From Micromonospora radicis (lineage in GTDB: Bacteria > Actinomycetota > Actinomycetes > Mycobacteriales > Micromonosporaceae): 64,000 nucleotides of DNA. The DNA lies in assembly GCF_003583405.1 (NCBI RefSeq), contig NZ_QXEC01000025.1, positions 1 through 64,000 of the forward strand, written 5' to 3'. The notes beneath the pieces are model-generated. The model had not been told where the DNA came from. It did not search any database and saw nothing but the letters and a program-made list of their open reading frames with translations. Within the stretch, counting starts at the first letter, position 1. Every line of letters starts with the position of its first letter. Position numbers and translations under genes: made by a program. Positions 17,171-27,936 of the stretch are shown here, piece by piece.

Positions 17171-17243
17171 CAGCGGGCGCTCCCAGCGGCGGTGCGGCCC
17201 ATCAGCGGGCGCTCCCAGCGGCGGCGCGGCCCATCAGCGGGCG
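17162..17243. repeat. 32-bp direct repeat at a gene boundary
   Basis: Two near-identical 32-base units at 17162 and 17194, and 18 bases of a third at 17226, each beginning GCGGCCCATCAGCGGGCG. The array spans the start codon region of the spermidine-synthase-like gene and the end of the nurA-like gene, so the start codon neighbourhood has been duplicated. Confidence 0.9.
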
Positions 17244-18187
17244 GTCCGCGCGGCGGCGGTCAATGCGCGGTGCAGCAGCCGGGCGTCGCCCAGCCGGGAG
17301 CGCAGCAGGCGTTCCAGCCCGGCGATCGGCACCAGGTTCTGCGGTGCCCGGGGATCCTTGTACGGCGTGGAGGCGAACCGGGGCAGGGTGACCAGGGACA
17401 GGTCGGCCAGCCGTACCGCCTCGGCGATCTCCAACTCCGCCGAGCACTCGATCCGGACGATCCCGGCCCACGGCGCTCCCGCCGCCACCGGCAGCCGCAG
17501 ATACCACGACCAGCCGCCCCAGGCGGTGCCGAGGCGGAACACCGGCGACCGGTGTCCCGGCGCCAGGCCGGTGACCACTGCGGTGAGCCGGGCGTCCAGG
17601 TACTGGCTGTGCTGGGTCTTGATGTAGCCGAGGGTGCGCGGCAACTGCCGCCGGTTGCGCAGCGGCCCGTCCACCACCAGCAGGTCGTCGTCGCCGCGGG
17701 CGGCGTCGGAGACCGCCACCTCCAGGGCGGTCAGCGGGCCCTGCACCGCCGCCGGCAGCTTGGCCAACTCGCCGCTGCCGCCGACCCGGTGCACCGGGTA
17801 CCGGATGTTGCCGGCCACCACCTCGGCCGCCGACGGGCTGGCGGTGAACAGTCCCCGGCCCACCTTGGCGCCGGCCAACTGCGCGGCCCCGCGCTCCAGG
17901 TCACAACGCACCACCCCGGCCGCGTACGAGGCGGCCAGGCCGGGGAAGGAGGTGCCGTCCTCCTCGGCCGTCCAGACGCTGGCGTCGATCCGGCGTACCC
18001 CGTCGACGAGCAGCACCACCGCCGGGGCCCGTACGCCGGGTCGCGGGCCGATCGCCCGCCAGTCCACCGCGGGCAACTCGACGTCGGCGTCGACCTGGGC
18101 GCTGCTCGGCGTGGCGGGGCCGGCGGCCGACGCCTCGAACGAGGCTCCGTAGGCCGGATCCCAGGTGTCGACGAAGAACCGGCTCAC
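17234..18187 (-). CDS. nurA: NurA-like nuclease
   Basis: 317 residues from GTG 18187, 13 bases after the sbcC stop. The N-terminal LLVDGVRRIDASVW (Asp62) fits the metal-binding DG motif of NurA 5'-3' nucleases. Further family-like stretches are LLVVDGPLRNRR, GYIKTQHSQYL and a C-terminal WSWYLRLP ... WAGIVRIECS block. NurA works with the HerA translocase and Mre11-Rad50 to resect DNA ends; all four partners are encoded together here. Family assignment rests on these motifs and on context. Without an alignment I cannot verify all metal ligands. Confidence 0.75.
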   Translation of the reverse strand: MSRFFVDTWDPAYGASFEASAAGPATPSSAQVDADVELPAVDWRAIGPRPGVRAPAVVLLVDGVRRIDASVWTAEEDGTSFPGLAASYAAGVVRCDLERGAAQLAGAKVGRGLFTASPSAAEVVAGNIRYPVHRVGGSGELAKLPAAVQGPLTALEVAVSDAARGDDDLLVVDGPLRNRRQLPRTLGYIKTQHSQYLDARLTAVVTGLAPGHRSPVFRLGTAWGGWSWYLRLPVAAGAPWAGIVRIECSAELEIAEAVRLADLSLVTLPRFASTPYKDPRAPQNLVPIAGLERLLRSRLGDARLLHRALTAAARTAR

Positions 18188-18200
18188 CGCTGCGGCCCCC

Positions 18201-20675
18201 TCACCGGCCGGTCCGCTCGACGCGGGCCGACCGGGCGTCCTTGCGCACCTCGAACCGTACCGGGATGCGTTCGGCCAGCGCCGGCACGTGGGTGACCACG
18301 CCGACCATCCGGTCGCCCCGGGCGGCCAAGTTCTCCAAGGTGGCGGCGACCGTGTCCAGCGTGGCCGCGTCCAGCGTGCCGAAACCCTCGTCCAGCACGA
18401 TCGATTCCAGGCTGGCCGCGGTGGTCGACATCCCCGCCAACTGCTCGGACAGGGCCAGGGCCAGGGCCAACGACGCCTGGAAGGTCTCACCGCCGGACAG
18501 GGTCCGGACGCCCCGACGCAGGCCCGCGTCGTGGTGGTCGACGACGAAGAACTCACCCTTGTCGTGCACCAGGTCGTACTGGCCGCCGGAGAGTTCCCGC
18601 AGGATCCGCGAGGCGCCGTCGACCAGCAGGTCCAGCGCCTCGGCCAGCAACCACCGCTCGAAGTTGTTGGCCCGCAGGTGCCCGGCCAACGCCCGGGCCA
18701 CCTGGGCCTGCCGCTCGTGCTCGGCCCGCTGCTCGCGCAGCCCGGCGGCCTGCTCACGGCGCTCGACGAGCCGCCGCAGCTCGGCCTCGGCCCGCTCCAC
18801 CGCGACTGTCGCGGCACGTACCGGATCGTCGGGAGCGGGCAGCCCCGCGTCGGCGAAGAGGCCGTCGATGCGGGCGGCCACCGCGCGCGTCGCCGCCTGC
18901 GCGTCGGATGCCGACGTCGCCAGGGTGGTCCGCCGCGACCGGCGCTGCCGTGCCTGCTCCTGCGCCCACTCGGACAGGGCGGTCCAGGCGGCGGCCAGGT
19001 CGTCCCGGTCGGCGGCCGGCGGACCGAACCGGGCCAATCCGTCGCGGGTGCCGTCGAAGTGCCGCCACGCGGTACGCAGCCGCTCCTGCGCCGCGTCCAC
19101 GGTGCCCCGGGCCCGGCGCGCGGCGTCCCGACCGGCCCGCACCGCCGTGGCCGCGGCATCCAGCGCCGCCCGGAGCCGGGTGTGTTCGTCAAGCCGTTCG
19201 CGCAGCGTCTGCACGCTGGCCGCGTCGGCGAGGAGTTCGTCCAGTGCGGCCAGCCGGGTCCGCAGGCCGTCGTGTTCGGCGCGGGCCCGCACCAGGATCC
19301 GGTCCAGTTCCCGCGCCGCCGCGTCGCGCTCGGCCACCAGCCGCTTCGCGGCCTCGCTGGCCGCCCGCGCCGACTTCCCGGCAGCCACCGCGCGGGCCAC
19401 CGCCGAGCCGGCCGGCACCGCCGGCACCCGAACCACCACCTGCTCGCACACCGGACAGGAGGCCCCGTCGGTCAGGTGCGCCCGCAACGCCGCCGCCTGG
19501 TCGGCGGTCTTCGCCTCCTCGTGGGCCTGGAAGGCCACCGCCAGCTCCGCATCGGCCCGCTCGGCCGCCGCGGTCGCCTGCGCCAGGGCCGCCACCGCCG
19601 CGTCATGGTGAGCACCGGCCGCCTGCACCGCGGCACGCAGCTCGTCGGCCTGACCGGCCAGCTGCTCCCGGTCGCCGTAGGCCCGCAACTGGAGCCGAAG
19701 GGCGCTCTCGTCGCCGAGGGCGGTCAGTTCGCCGCGCAGCTTCTCCTCGCGCTCCTCGGCCAGCGAGACCGCGTCGACCGTCGCGTCGGCCGCCGTCCGA
19801 GCGGAGGCCACCGCCCGGGTCAGCTCGGCCGTGGCGTCCGGCGCCCGGACCGCGTCCAGCACGGCCAGTTCGGCGTCGAGGGCGGTCAGGGCGGCGGTCA
19901 CCTCCCGCGCCGTCGCCCGCGCCGCCTCCAGCTCCGGTACGGCCGCAGTCACCGCCTCGGCCAGCTCGGTCATCCGCTCGACCTGGCCGATGGCCAGGTC
20001 GAGGGTGGCGTCGTCGACGTCGGCGAGCCCGGCGAGCAACTGGTCGACCGCCTCCAGCTTCGCCTCGGCCTGCCCGGCCCGGGTGGTGGCCCGTTGCTGC
20101 ACCTGCTCGTAGACACCCAGGCCGAGCAGGTTGACCAGGATCTGCTGCCGGGTGGCGGGCCGGGCGTGCAGGAAGTCGGCGAACTGTCCCTGTGGCAGCA
20201 CCACGCAGCTGGTGAACTGCTCGTACGGCAGGCCGACCGCCTCCAGCACCGCGGCGTCCATCTCGGCCGGGGTGCCGGCGACGACCTCGCCGAGGTCCTC
20301 CGGGCTGAGCCCGGTGTCCAGCTTGCCGGCGTCGAAGCCGTCCGGCATCAGCTGCAATCCGGCGCCCGCGGTCTTCACGTTGCCGCGGCCGTCGCGGCGC
20401 ACCACCCGGGTGGCCACGTAGCGGGCGCCACCGGACTCGAAGACCAGGCGAACCCGTGCCTCCGTCGCCGACGGCGCCAGCGCGTTGCCCAGCCCGCGGG
20501 TGCCACCCCACCGCGGCACCGTGCCGTAGAGGGCGAAGCAGATCGCGTCGAGCACCGTGGACTTGCCGGACCCGGTGGGCCCGACCAGGGCGAAGAAGTC
20601 GGCGTCGGTGAAGTCGATGGTGGTCTCTTCGCGGAACACCGTGAAGCCGGCCAGGTCCAGACGCATCGGCCGCAT
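18201..20675 (-). CDS. sbcC: Exonuclease subunit SbcC (Rad50-like)
   Basis: 824 residues from ATG 20675; the start shares one base with the sbcD stop (TGATG). Walker A is GPTGSGKST (residues 32-40). A long coiled coil is interrupted at about residue 408 by the zinc hook CPVC. The ABC signature LSGGETFQASLALALALSE and Walker B SIVLDEGFGTLD are near the C-terminus. With SbcD it forms the complex that processes hairpins and double-strand ends. Shorter than E. coli SbcC (about 1050) because the coiled coil is short, as in other actinobacteria. The frame remains open upstream to 21869, but that part is antisense-type noise overlapping sbcD. Confidence 0.92.
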   Translation of the reverse strand: MRPMRLDLAGFTVFREETTIDFTDADFFALVGPTGSGKSTVLDAICFALYGTVPRWGGTRGLGNALAPSATEARVRLVFESGGARYVATRVVRRDGRGNVKTAGAGLQLMPDGFDAGKLDTGLSPEDLGEVVAGTPAEMDAAVLEAVGLPYEQFTSCVVLPQGQFADFLHARPATRQQILVNLLGLGVYEQVQQRATTRAGQAEAKLEAVDQLLAGLADVDDATLDLAIGQVERMTELAEAVTAAVPELEAARATAREVTAALTALDAELAVLDAVRAPDATAELTRAVASARTAADATVDAVSLAEEREEKLRGELTALGDESALRLQLRAYGDREQLAGQADELRAAVQAAGAHHDAAVAALAQATAAAERADAELAVAFQAHEEAKTADQAAALRAHLTDGASCPVCEQVVVRVPAVPAGSAVARAVAAGKSARAASEAAKRLVAERDAAARELDRILVRARAEHDGLRTRLAALDELLADAASVQTLRERLDEHTRLRAALDAAATAVRAGRDAARRARGTVDAAQERLRTAWRHFDGTRDGLARFGPPAADRDDLAAAWTALSEWAQEQARQRRSRRTTLATSASDAQAATRAVAARIDGLFADAGLPAPDDPVRAATVAVERAEAELRRLVERREQAAGLREQRAEHERQAQVARALAGHLRANNFERWLLAEALDLLVDGASRILRELSGGQYDLVHDKGEFFVVDHHDAGLRRGVRTLSGGETFQASLALALALSEQLAGMSTTAASLESIVLDEGFGTLDAATLDTVAATLENLAARGDRMVGVVTHVPALAERIPVRFEVRKDARSARVERTGR

Positions 20676-21823
20676 CAGTGTTCGACCTCCTCGAGCAGCT
20701 CGTCGAAGAGGTGCCGGACCTCGTCGTCGGCGTGCCCCCGGCTGTCCAGGTAGTCGGCGAAGAGCTGGCGCGGCGAGCGGCCGGAGCGCTGGGCGACGCG
20801 GGTGCCGCTGCCGGGCGCGGGCACCAGTTCCGGGTCGATGCGGATCTCCAGCGCCCGGGGCAGCAGCTCCTGTACCTCCTCGCGCAGCCCGGCGCGGGGC
20901 TGTTCGCGGACGTACACCCGCAGCCAGCCCTCCGGTGGGGTGATCTCGGCGAGTTGGGCCAGCGTGCCGCGTACCGTGCGCAGGGCCGCCGCGGCGGCCA
21001 CCGGCACCTCGCGGACCTGCGCCGCGGTACGCGCACCGACCTCGACGACGGTCACCGACGGGACGTTCTCCTGCTCGCCGAAGTCCACCGCGAGCGGGGC
21101 ACCGCTGTAGCGGATCGGGCACGGCCCCTGCACCCGCTGCGCCCGGTGCAGGTGACCCAGCGCGACGTAGTGCGCGGTGCCGGGGAAGACCGTGGCGGGC
21201 ACCGCGTAACCCATGATCGTGTGCGCGTCCCGCTCGCCGCCGCCGGTGGCCGCGCCGACCACGGTCAGGTGGGCGGTGACCAGGTGCACCCGGTCGGGTT
21301 CGGCGAACCCGTCGGTCAACCGGGCCAGAATCCGGCCCAGGTGATCGGCGTAGGTCTGGGTGCTCTCCGCGGCGGTCAACTCGTACATCTCCACCGCGCG
21401 GATCGCGTACCGCTGGGACAGGAACGGCAGCGCGGCCAGCCGCCAGCGTTCCCCGCCGGCCGTGACGCCGTCGATGACGTGCTCGGCCGGATCCTCCCGG
21501 ACCGCGCCGCGCAGCGTGATCCCGGCGGCGTCGGCCCACGGCCGCAGCGCGTCCAGCGCCGCGCCGTTGTCGTGGTTGCCGCCGACGGCCACCACGTCCG
21601 CGCCGGTACGCCGCAACGCGGTCAACGCCCGGGTGACCAGCCGGGTCGCCTCCGCCGTGGGTGCGGCGGTGTCGTAGAGGTCGCCCGCGATGACGACCAG
21701 ATCCGGCCGCTCCTGCCGGGCGATGTCGATCACCTCGGCCAGCACCTGCTTGTGCTCCTCGGCCCGCGACTGTCCCTTGAGGACCTTGCCCACGTGCCAG
21801 TCGGAGGTGTGCAGGATCTTCAC
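20675..21823 (-). CDS. sbcD: Exonuclease subunit SbcD (Mre11-like)
   Basis: 382 residues from GTG 21823, preceded by AAAGGCAGG. All Mre11 phosphoesterase motifs are visible: HTSDWHVGK, VIAGDLYDTAAP, VGGNHDNGA, LVTAHLTV and YVALGHLHRAQ, which together bind two metal ions. The C-terminal third is the capping and SbcC-binding region. The nuclease partner of SbcC, translationally coupled to it. The herA-like gene upstream is 79 bases away on the same strand, consistent with one operon. Confidence 0.93.
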   Translation of the reverse strand: MKILHTSDWHVGKVLKGQSRAEEHKQVLAEVIDIARQERPDLVVIAGDLYDTAAPTAEATRLVTRALTALRRTGADVVAVGGNHDNGAALDALRPWADAAGITLRGAVREDPAEHVIDGVTAGGERWRLAALPFLSQRYAIRAVEMYELTAAESTQTYADHLGRILARLTDGFAEPDRVHLVTAHLTVVGAATGGGERDAHTIMGYAVPATVFPGTAHYVALGHLHRAQRVQGPCPIRYSGAPLAVDFGEQENVPSVTVVEVGARTAAQVREVPVAAAAALRTVRGTLAQLAEITPPEGWLRVYVREQPRAGLREEVQELLPRALEIRIDPELVPAPGSGTRVAQRSGRSPRQLFADYLDSRGHADDEVRHLFDELLEEVEH

Positions 21824-21902
21824 AGTGCCTGCCTTTCGTTCGCGACTGCGGGGCTCCGCTTCGCTGCACTCCTCGCGCTCACTGGTCAGCCCTCGTCGCT
21901 GC

Positions 21903-23654
<1,752 letters not shown>

Positions 23655-23859
23655 CGGGCGGCTCCTCCTCGGCTGGCCATCGCGGTCCGCACGCCCTGCA
23701 TCCTGCCCGAGGAGTACGACAGGTCGCCACGCGACGCGGCGGAGACCACGTCCCGGCTGCGCGCCGACCACGTACCGCCACGCCATGTCCACGGATCGTG
23801 CCGGTGGCGGCGCCGGTCCCGAGCCGCGACGGCGCCGTCGCGAGTCGGTTCGCCGGGCT

Positions 23860-26127
23860 TTATCGGCCGGGCTCCGGCCGGCGCAGGTCCGGGCTGAGCC
23901 GGCCGGCCAACTCCCGCACGGCCGCCTCGTAGCCCGGGTCGGTGTGGTACGGCCAGTGCTGGTTGATCGGCGGGGGCACGGTGTCGTCCGTCGACACGGT
24001 GACGGCCTGCGGATCGCGCAGCCGTCGGTCGACGCTGCCGGCTGGCCCGGTGACCTCGGGCTGCTGACCGGGCCGGTGCGCGGAGAAGACCGGACCGCCG
24101 ATCGGGTCGGTGTCCCGCCACAGGTTCACCCACCGCCAGCCGACCCGGTCGCCGACCTCGCAGAGCACCCGGTCGCCGAGGAAGGCCGGGCAGAGCCGGG
24201 CGTAGAGCCGGTGCAGCGGGCTGCCGTGGGTCAGCAGCGCCACCCGGGGCACCACCTCGGGCGGGAGTTGGAGCAGGGTGGCGGCGGCCAGCACCGAGCC
24301 GTGCGAGTGCCCGGAGAGGATCACCCCGCCCTGGTCGGCCAGCGCGGTGACCCGCTTGGCCAGCTCCGGCACCGCCCGTTCGGCGTAACAGGGGGGCGCG
24401 AACGGGTGCACCGTACGCGGCCAGAAGGTGCCCAGATCCCAGATCACCGCGACCGTGCGCCGGGTGCCCTCGGACCGGTAGGACAGCAGCCCGATCACCA
24501 GGATCCCGGCCGCGACCAGCCCGATCACGTAGATCCCGATGTCGGTGGCGTACGCCAGGTTGGTGGTCGCCGTGCCGTCGGTCCGGGCCAGCCGCCGACT
24601 CAGGTCCGACGGCCCGATGCCGACCAGGTCCAGCGCGACCGTCGCCACCCCGATCAGCGACAGCACCAGAAACACGACGAAGACCGGTCGCAGTTGCTCG
24701 ACGACCGCGGCCCGGGCGACGACCTCGCGGACGGTGCTGCGCCGGGGCACCGCCTCCGGTGGCGGGTCCGGGAAGTCCCGCCGGACGATCCGCTCGGCGA
24801 GCCGGCGACGGCGTCGCCGGCTGGCCAGGATCCGCCAGATCGCGACCGCGGCGACCACCATCACGGCGGCCAGGCCGGCGAGGGCCGCCCAACGGTAGGA
24901 GACCGGTGGTTCCAGCGGTGGGGCGCCGGGCTCGTTCGGCCGGGCCGGGTTCGGGATCTCGCCCCGGTCCAGGAAGTCGGCGACGCGGTAGACGAGGGCG
25001 GCGGAGAAGCCGTACGCGGCGGCGATCGACGCGGCGGCGAGCACCGGGGTGGCCAACCCGCTCAGCAACGACGAGTGGCGTTCGTGGCTGCGGCGCCGTT
25101 GGTGGACGGTGGTGACGACCAGCGCGACCAGCAGGGCGGCCTGGGCCGCGACCAGGCCGGCGACCGCACCCTCGTAGCCGGGCAACTGTCCCTGCGGCGG
25201 TTCCGGCTCCAGCGGTATCGCGGTGTAGCCGAGGGCCAGCAGGGTCAGCCCGATGGCGGCGAGCCGCAGCGGACGGACGCCGCGCAGGTCGACCGGTCCC
25301 CGACCGGGACCCTCGGACGAGGCGCGGGCCGGTAGGCAGAGCAGTACCACGCTGGCCGTGAGCAGCAGCCAGGCCAGGGCGAGGAAGACGTAGCCCACCA
25401 CCGTCGGGCGAAGGTGGATCTGCGCGCCGAGCAGGAGGGTGGTGAGCGTGCCGAGGCCGATCGCGAGGTGGATGGCGCGCAGTCGTTGCACCACGAGCGC
25501 GTCGTTCCAGAAGCCGGGCCGGTCGATCCGGTCCTCCCCGCCGCTGGTGCGGTCCTGTCCGCGTGCGGCCGGGAAGGCCTCGAACGCCCGGGCGGAGCGT
25601 TCACCGAGCCACCAGAGCAGCCGCAGCGCGCCGATCGGCACCAGCGCGAGGATCGCCAGCCGCGGGCCGAGCGGCATGTCGGCCAGCCAGCCCAGATAGC
25701 CGCGGTGTCGGACGCAGGGGTGGTAGGGGGTGCACTGCCAGCCCACCAGGTCGATGCTCACCCCCACCACGGACAGCACGTACGCGGCGGTCACGGTGGC
25801 CGCCAGCAGCCTGCTCAGCGGGCCGATCAGGCCACCGGACCCGCCGGTCGCCGGTCGGGTCCAGACCGTGAGGTTGGCCAGCATGAACGGCAGCAGGAAC
25901 AGCAGGGACAGGGTCCGTACGGTGGCGCCGGCGGTCAGTGCACCCCAGCGGTACGCCTCCACCTTCAGCCCGCCCGGCCGGTCGCTGATCCCGAATCCGG
26001 GCCGGGGCCGGTAGAAGCCGGCGTTGTCGTCACCGGCGACCCGGATCACCACCGGGTGGTCCAGCAGCGCCTCGGCGGAGGTGCCCGAGACCCCGTGTAC
26101 CCGTAGCTCGACCACCTCGTGCGTCAA
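23860..26127 (-). CDS. Polytopic membrane protein with alpha/beta-hydrolase-like C-terminus
   Basis: 755 residues from TTG 26127, preferred because GGGAGG lies about 7 bases upstream; GTG 26163 is the alternative. The N-terminal HEVVELRVHGVSGTSAEALLDHP resembles the start of a lipase-like fold. At least eight hydrophobic segments follow through residue 500, then a cytoplasmic or outer C-terminal region with GVILSGHSHGSVLAAATLLQ, a GxSxG nucleophile elbow. The lipase-like halves may form one split hydrolase domain around the membrane block. No substrate can be assigned. It is separated from herA by 200 bases. Confidence 0.75.
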   Translation of the reverse strand: MTHEVVELRVHGVSGTSAEALLDHPVVIRVAGDDNAGFYRPRPGFGISDRPGGLKVEAYRWGALTAGATVRTLSLLFLLPFMLANLTVWTRPATGGSGGLIGPLSRLLAATVTAAYVLSVVGVSIDLVGWQCTPYHPCVRHRGYLGWLADMPLGPRLAILALVPIGALRLLWWLGERSARAFEAFPAARGQDRTSGGEDRIDRPGFWNDALVVQRLRAIHLAIGLGTLTTLLLGAQIHLRPTVVGYVFLALAWLLLTASVVLLCLPARASSEGPGRGPVDLRGVRPLRLAAIGLTLLALGYTAIPLEPEPPQGQLPGYEGAVAGLVAAQAALLVALVVTTVHQRRRSHERHSSLLSGLATPVLAAASIAAAYGFSAALVYRVADFLDRGEIPNPARPNEPGAPPLEPPVSYRWAALAGLAAVMVVAAVAIWRILASRRRRRRLAERIVRRDFPDPPPEAVPRRSTVREVVARAAVVEQLRPVFVVFLVLSLIGVATVALDLVGIGPSDLSRRLARTDGTATTNLAYATDIGIYVIGLVAAGILVIGLLSYRSEGTRRTVAVIWDLGTFWPRTVHPFAPPCYAERAVPELAKRVTALADQGGVILSGHSHGSVLAAATLLQLPPEVVPRVALLTHGSPLHRLYARLCPAFLGDRVLCEVGDRVGWRWVNLWRDTDPIGGPVFSAHRPGQQPEVTGPAGSVDRRLRDPQAVTVSTDDTVPPPINQHWPYHTDPGYEAAVRELAGRLSPDLRRPEPGR

Positions 26128-26227
26128 CGTCCCGCCTCCCGGCCGTTGCCGATCCCGGTTCACGGTAGGGAGCCGACCTGGGCCGGTGCGGGTCGTTTCG
26201 GCCGCTTTCCCCCGGCCGGGGTGGGCG

Positions 26228-26974
26228 TCAGCGCCGGGCGTAGCGGAGCAGCAGCGTGCCGTCGCCCGCGTGCAGGACGTGGCGCAGCGGCAGTCGCCGT
26301 ACCGGACCCGGGTCGCCGGCGGTGATCCGGCCGGGGCCGGCGCCGGCGAGCAGCGGGGCGACCGACAGGCAGACCTCGTCGACCAGGTCTTCGGCGGTGA
26401 GCGCGCCGAACAGTTGCGGCCCGCCCTCGCAGAGCACCTGGCCGAGGCCGCGTCGGCGCAGCTCGGCGAGGCCGGCGGCCAGGTCGACCCGGTCGTGGCC
26501 GCAGCGCACCAGGTCGGCCACGGCGGTCAGGCCGGGTGGTGCGGGCGTCGGGTCGCGGGTGAGGATCACCGGGCGGACGGGCGCGTCGGCGAAGGCGGCC
26601 TGGGTGGGGTCGAGGTCGAGGGTGCCGGAGACCACCACCAGCGTCGGGTACTCGGCCAGGCCGTGCGCGCGTCGCCAGTCGCGGCGGCGGGCGTCGAGGC
26701 GAACCGCACGGTAGCCCTCGTGTCGCAGGGTGCCGGCGGCGACCAGCAGCGCGTCACAGAGCATCCGCAGCAGACCGAAGACCCGCTTGTCGGGTTCCCC
26801 GGAGAGCCCGGCGGAGTACCCGTCGACACTCACCGCACCGTCGACACTGGTCACGAAGTTCATCCGCAGGTGCGGTGCGTCGGCGCGGCGGTAGTGCTCG
26901 ACGAGGGCGGCGTCGTCGAGCGGTCCGGGGGACGGGGCCGGCCAGAGGGCGGAAATCGGCGCGGGCGCGGTCAT
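26228..26974 (-). CDS. Pyrimidine reductase / RibD C-terminal-like protein
   Basis: 248 residues from ATG 26974; the frame continues upstream, but that part lies antisense to another gene. The fold is dihydrofolate-reductase-like: NFVTSVDGAVSVDGYSAGLS at the N-terminus (NADPH-site region), VAAGTLRHEGYRAVRL, and GLGQVLCEGGPQLFGAL near the C-terminus, the signature of RibD_C. Such stand-alone proteins reduce ribosylamino-pyrimidines in riboflavin synthesis or unknown pteridine-like substrates. No riboflavin genes are adjacent, so the physiological substrate is uncertain. Confidence 0.85.
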   Translation of the reverse strand: MTAPAPISALWPAPSPGPLDDAALVEHYRRADAPHLRMNFVTSVDGAVSVDGYSAGLSGEPDKRVFGLLRMLCDALLVAAGTLRHEGYRAVRLDARRRDWRRAHGLAEYPTLVVVSGTLDLDPTQAAFADAPVRPVILTRDPTPAPPGLTAVADLVRCGHDRVDLAAGLAELRRRGLGQVLCEGGPQLFGALTAEDLVDEVCLSVAPLLAGAGPGRITAGDPGPVRRLPLRHVLHAGDGTLLLRYARR

Positions 26975-27124
26975 TCGCTGGCCGGACCGGTGACCGGAGG
27001 GGTGGGTCGGGGGGTACGGTGCTGGCAGTCGCACCAGTTCCGGCCCGGGCAGTCGTCGTGCCGCCGCGTCCGGCACGCTCGGCAGATCATGCTCGCAGCC
27101 TATGCCGAGGAGGATGGGGACAGG

Positions 27125-27670
27125 ATGCCACGTCAGATCTTCCAGTTGCGGATCTCCCTGTCCGGGGTCCGTCCGACGGTCTGGCGCCGGGTGCTCGTGC
27201 CCGGCGGCTACACCCTGGACCGGGTGCACCGGGTGGTGCAGCACGCGATGGGTTGGCGGGACTGTCGCCTGCACTCGTTCGAGATCGACGGCGTGCAGTA
27301 CGGCGAGCCCGACCCCGACGGCGAGTTGGCCGTGCAGGACGAGCTGGACGTCCGGCTGGACGCGGTGCTGGGCAAGGGGAGCCGGTTCCACTACATCTAC
27401 GACTTCGGCGACTGGTGGGAACACGACCTGCTGGTGGAGGACGTCTTCGTCGCCGACGCCGACGAGCGTTATCCCACCTGTCTGGACGGCGAGCGGGCCG
27501 GGCCACCGGAGGGCGTCGGCGGGCCGCAGGGGTACCTGCTGGTGCTCACCGCGCTCGCCCACGCGGACCATCCAGAGCACTCGGCGATGCGCGAGTGGGT
27601 GGCTCCCGGCTTCGATCCGGCGGCCTTCGACGCCGGGCGGGTCGCCACCCTGCTGCGCCACTTCTGCTGA
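27125..27670 (+). CDS. Plasmid pRiA4b ORF-3 family protein
   Basis: 181 residues from ATG 27125, preceded by GAGGAGG. Family features: QLRISLSGVRPTVWRRVLVP at the N-terminus, WRDCRLHSFEIDGVQYG, FHYIYDFGDWWEHDLLVE and the acidic YPTCLDGERAGPPEGVGG loop. This is the PRiA4_ORF3 family (also called IS1096 TnpR passenger-like), common in bacteria as single chromosomal genes of unknown function. No transposase or inverted repeats are nearby, so there is no sign it is part of a mobile element here. Confidence 0.88.
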   Translation: MPRQIFQLRISLSGVRPTVWRRVLVPGGYTLDRVHRVVQHAMGWRDCRLHSFEIDGVQYGEPDPDGELAVQDELDVRLDAVLGKGSRFHYIYDFGDWWEHDLLVEDVFVADADERYPTCLDGERAGPPEGVGGPQGYLLVLTALAHADHPEHSAMREWVAPGFDPAAFDAGRVATLLRHFC

Positions 27671-27751
27671 CCAACGCCTTGTCGCCGGCCGGCCCGCCGG
27701 CGGGTGTCGGGCGCCTTCCAGGCGTGTGAAGCAGTCTCGCGGTAACGATCT

Positions 27752-27765
27752 GGGAACGCTCCCAA
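27752..27765. promoter_or_regulatory. CebR-like operator 1
   Basis: TGGGAACGCTCCCA, a 14-bp near-perfect palindrome differing by one base from the known Streptomyces CebR operator TGGGAGCGCTCCCA. It lies just upstream of the -35 box of the cellobiose operon. Confidence 0.85.
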
Positions 27766-27773
27766 CGGCCTAT

Positions 27774-27802
27774 TGACACTCCTGACACGTCCCGGCAATC
27801 TC
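27774..27802 (+). promoter_or_regulatory. Promoter of the cellobiose operon
   Basis: -35 TTGACA (27774-27779), 17-base spacer, -10 CAATCT (27797-27802). The two CebR-like palindromes bracket it, so repressor bound at either would block polymerase. The first gene starts about 130 bases downstream. Confidence 0.7.
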
Positions 27803-27804
27803 AT

Positions 27805-27818
27805 GGGAGCGTTCCCAG
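27805..27818. promoter_or_regulatory. CebR-like operator 2
   Basis: TGGGAGCGTTCCCA, again one base from the CebR consensus, placed at the expected transcription start. With operator 1 it makes a pair 53 bases apart centre to centre (five helical turns), compatible with cooperative binding. Confidence 0.88.
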
Positions 27819-27936
27819 GATGGCGTGGATCACATCACCCCCGGGCGCCGCGCCGACCGACCCGGTCGGTGCCGGCAGGCGCTGCGGCACCCCCCACCAC
27901 ACGTAAACCAGCCTCACCACTGAAAGAGGGGTCAGG

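Noticed and set aside
18165-20753. An 860-codon open frame on the plus strand
   Set aside because: It is antisense to sbcC and nurA; the codon-position bias and all motifs belong to the minus-strand genes.
26975-27661. N-terminal extension of the RibD-C-like protein
   Set aside because: The frame stays open but is antisense to the pRiA4b-ORF3 gene and has no family-like sequence.
27125-27670. Possible insertion-sequence passenger gene (pRiA4b ORF-3 / IS1096-type)
   Set aside because: No transposase, terminal repeats or target duplication nearby; the family is common as a single chromosomal gene.
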